From the NCBI RefSeq assembly GCF_018860745.1, contig NZ_JAHKPY010000002.1, forward strand, positions 62,001-126,000: a DNA stretch of 64,000 nt, read 5' to 3'. The notes under the pieces are model-generated. The model saw only the letters and a program-made list of their open reading frames with translations, was not told the DNA's origin and made no database searches. A program made the position numbers and the translations under genes. Positions 63,544 to 64,000 of this stretch are shown here, piece after piece. Numbering within the stretch: the first letter of the stretch is position 1; each line of letters begins with the position of its first letter. The DNA is from Zobellia uliginosa. GTDB taxonomy: Bacteria > Bacteroidota > Bacteroidia > Flavobacteriales > Flavobacteriaceae.

Positions 63544-64000
63544 TTAATGAAATGCCTTCGCAACGGTTTCCAATTCCACTTTTAATGTTTTATCGAATTT
63601 GTTTATTGGCGGAATTTCCAGGTCGATGTCAAGTAATTCATATACTGCCATCTGAGCAGCCCTAACGGAGTATTCAACAGTAAAAACAACATCATCCGGT
63701 ATTTCTACAAACTGGCTTATAAATGCTAGATTTTTTGAATTTTTGGGTAATGGTAAAGGTCTGTCCGTTTTTAAACGTGGCATGAACATACTGGTGATAT
63801 AGGGCATTCTACATGGTATACAAATGGCATTGCCAAAAACAACATCATAATCGAATTTTAAATGACCAGCGAGTTCTCTAAGAATTTCTTCCCCTGTACA
63901 TTCCGTCATTGGTTTACCAACAAAATTACCAACTCGGTCTGGGTGCAGACCATAGGTAAAGAATACCTGTACATCTGATGGTTGATCTTTATAATGTGGT
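63544..64000 (-). CDS. Second oleate hydratase, 3' part (continues beyond the window)
   Basis: The last 152 codons of a gene that runs off the right edge. [35 protein letters not shown] and FTVEYSVRAAQMAVYELL match the C-terminal region of oleate hydratase and align with the same blocks of the gene at 60,846-62,786, but the sequences differ clearly and this one lacks the long C-terminal extension. It is therefore a second subfamily, not a recent duplicate. Confidence 0.9.
   Translation of the reverse strand, partial: PHYKDQPSDVQVFFTYGLHPDRVGNFVGKPMTECTGEEILRELAGHLKFDYDVVFGNAICIPCRMPYITSMFMPRLKTDRPLPLPKNSKNLAFISQFVEIPDDVVFTVEYSVRAAQMAVYELLDIDLEIPPINKFDKTLKVELETVAKAFH

Noticed and set aside
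1-64000. CRISPR arrays, complete tRNAs, rRNA genes and transposases
   Set aside because: Looked for by eye on both strands; none seen. Only the two isolated tRNA-Pro-like 3' ends were found.

Overview
The window comes from an AT-rich Bacteroidota chromosome, most likely a marine, alga-associated member of the Flavobacteriaceae. The grounds are a lipoprotein GH16 laminarinase-like enzyme with a PKD domain, a type IX secretion tail on a large exoprotein, Bacteroidota-type -7 promoter elements (TAnnTTTG), a fused rhamnulose-phosphate aldolase/dehydrogenase, a GH3 glucosidase and an Elizabethkingia-type oleate hydratase. No rRNA, complete tRNA, CRISPR array or transposase was seen. Genus is inference.

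Layout. (1) 0-6 kb: a GH16 lipoprotein with an unusual domain inserted in its catalytic fold, then a sharp rearrangement joint at about 3,325/3,326. A 5'-truncated diheme cytochrome gene abuts the 3' third of a Tc-toxin A-subunit gene; both are remnants. (2) 6.3-13.3 kb: a segment bounded by two copies of a 16-base sequence that looks like the 3' end of tRNA-Pro, each followed by its own terminator. It carries a sugar kinase, a bifunctional deoxysugar-phosphate aldolase/dehydrogenase, a GntR regulator and a decayed fructose-1,6-bisphosphatase gene. (3) 14.2-31.8 kb: a long co-directional acyl-CoA cluster with two acyl-CoA ligases, an aldehyde dehydrogenase, a thioesterase, a Crp-type regulator, two acyl-CoA dehydrogenases, an aminoglycoside-phosphotransferase-type kinase, three SDRs, enoyl-CoA hydratase, two medium-chain reductases and a MaoC hydratase. 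The kinase/dehydrogenase pair resembles the two halves of ACAD10/11, suggesting 4-hydroxyacyl-CoA catabolism. (4) 31.9-36.3 kb: a diheme cytochrome lipoprotein and a propeller/malectin/PKD exoprotein. (5) 36.6-50.7 kb: a stress and signalling block with Hsp20, cardiolipin synthase, patatin, a small membrane protein, a LOV-domain histidine kinase, a response regulator fused to a Crp-type DNA-binding module, a second Crp protein, a YtxH/holin-like operon and a sigma-like protein. (6) 50.8-64 kb: GH3 beta-glucosidase, aldehyde dehydrogenase, two DUF1566 lipoproteins (one frameshifted) flanking a Cthe_2159-like protein, Dps, a flavin monooxygenase, and two oleate hydratases separated by an HdeD-like protein.

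The most striking result is a shared promoter architecture. A Crp/Fnr-type palindrome TGA-N6-TCA (often TGACCTAGGTCA) lies exactly 23 nt upstream of a TAnnTTTG-like -7 element in front of hsp20, the DUF6134-like/cls genes, the small-membrane-protein/LOV-kinase/response-regulator operon, the YtxH operon, the divergent gene at 48,239, dps, and (twice) the exoprotein/cytochrome operon. A looser version precedes the sigma-like gene. The natural candidate regulator is the response-regulator/Crp hybrid encoded with the LOV kinase, which would make this a light- and possibly redox-responsive stress regulon. That assignment is inference; the sites and spacings are read directly from the sequence.

The oleate hydratases at the right end may connect to the acyl-CoA cluster: beta-oxidation of 10-hydroxystearate produces a 4-hydroxyacyl-CoA, the substrate class handled by ACAD10/11-type and LvaA-type enzymes.
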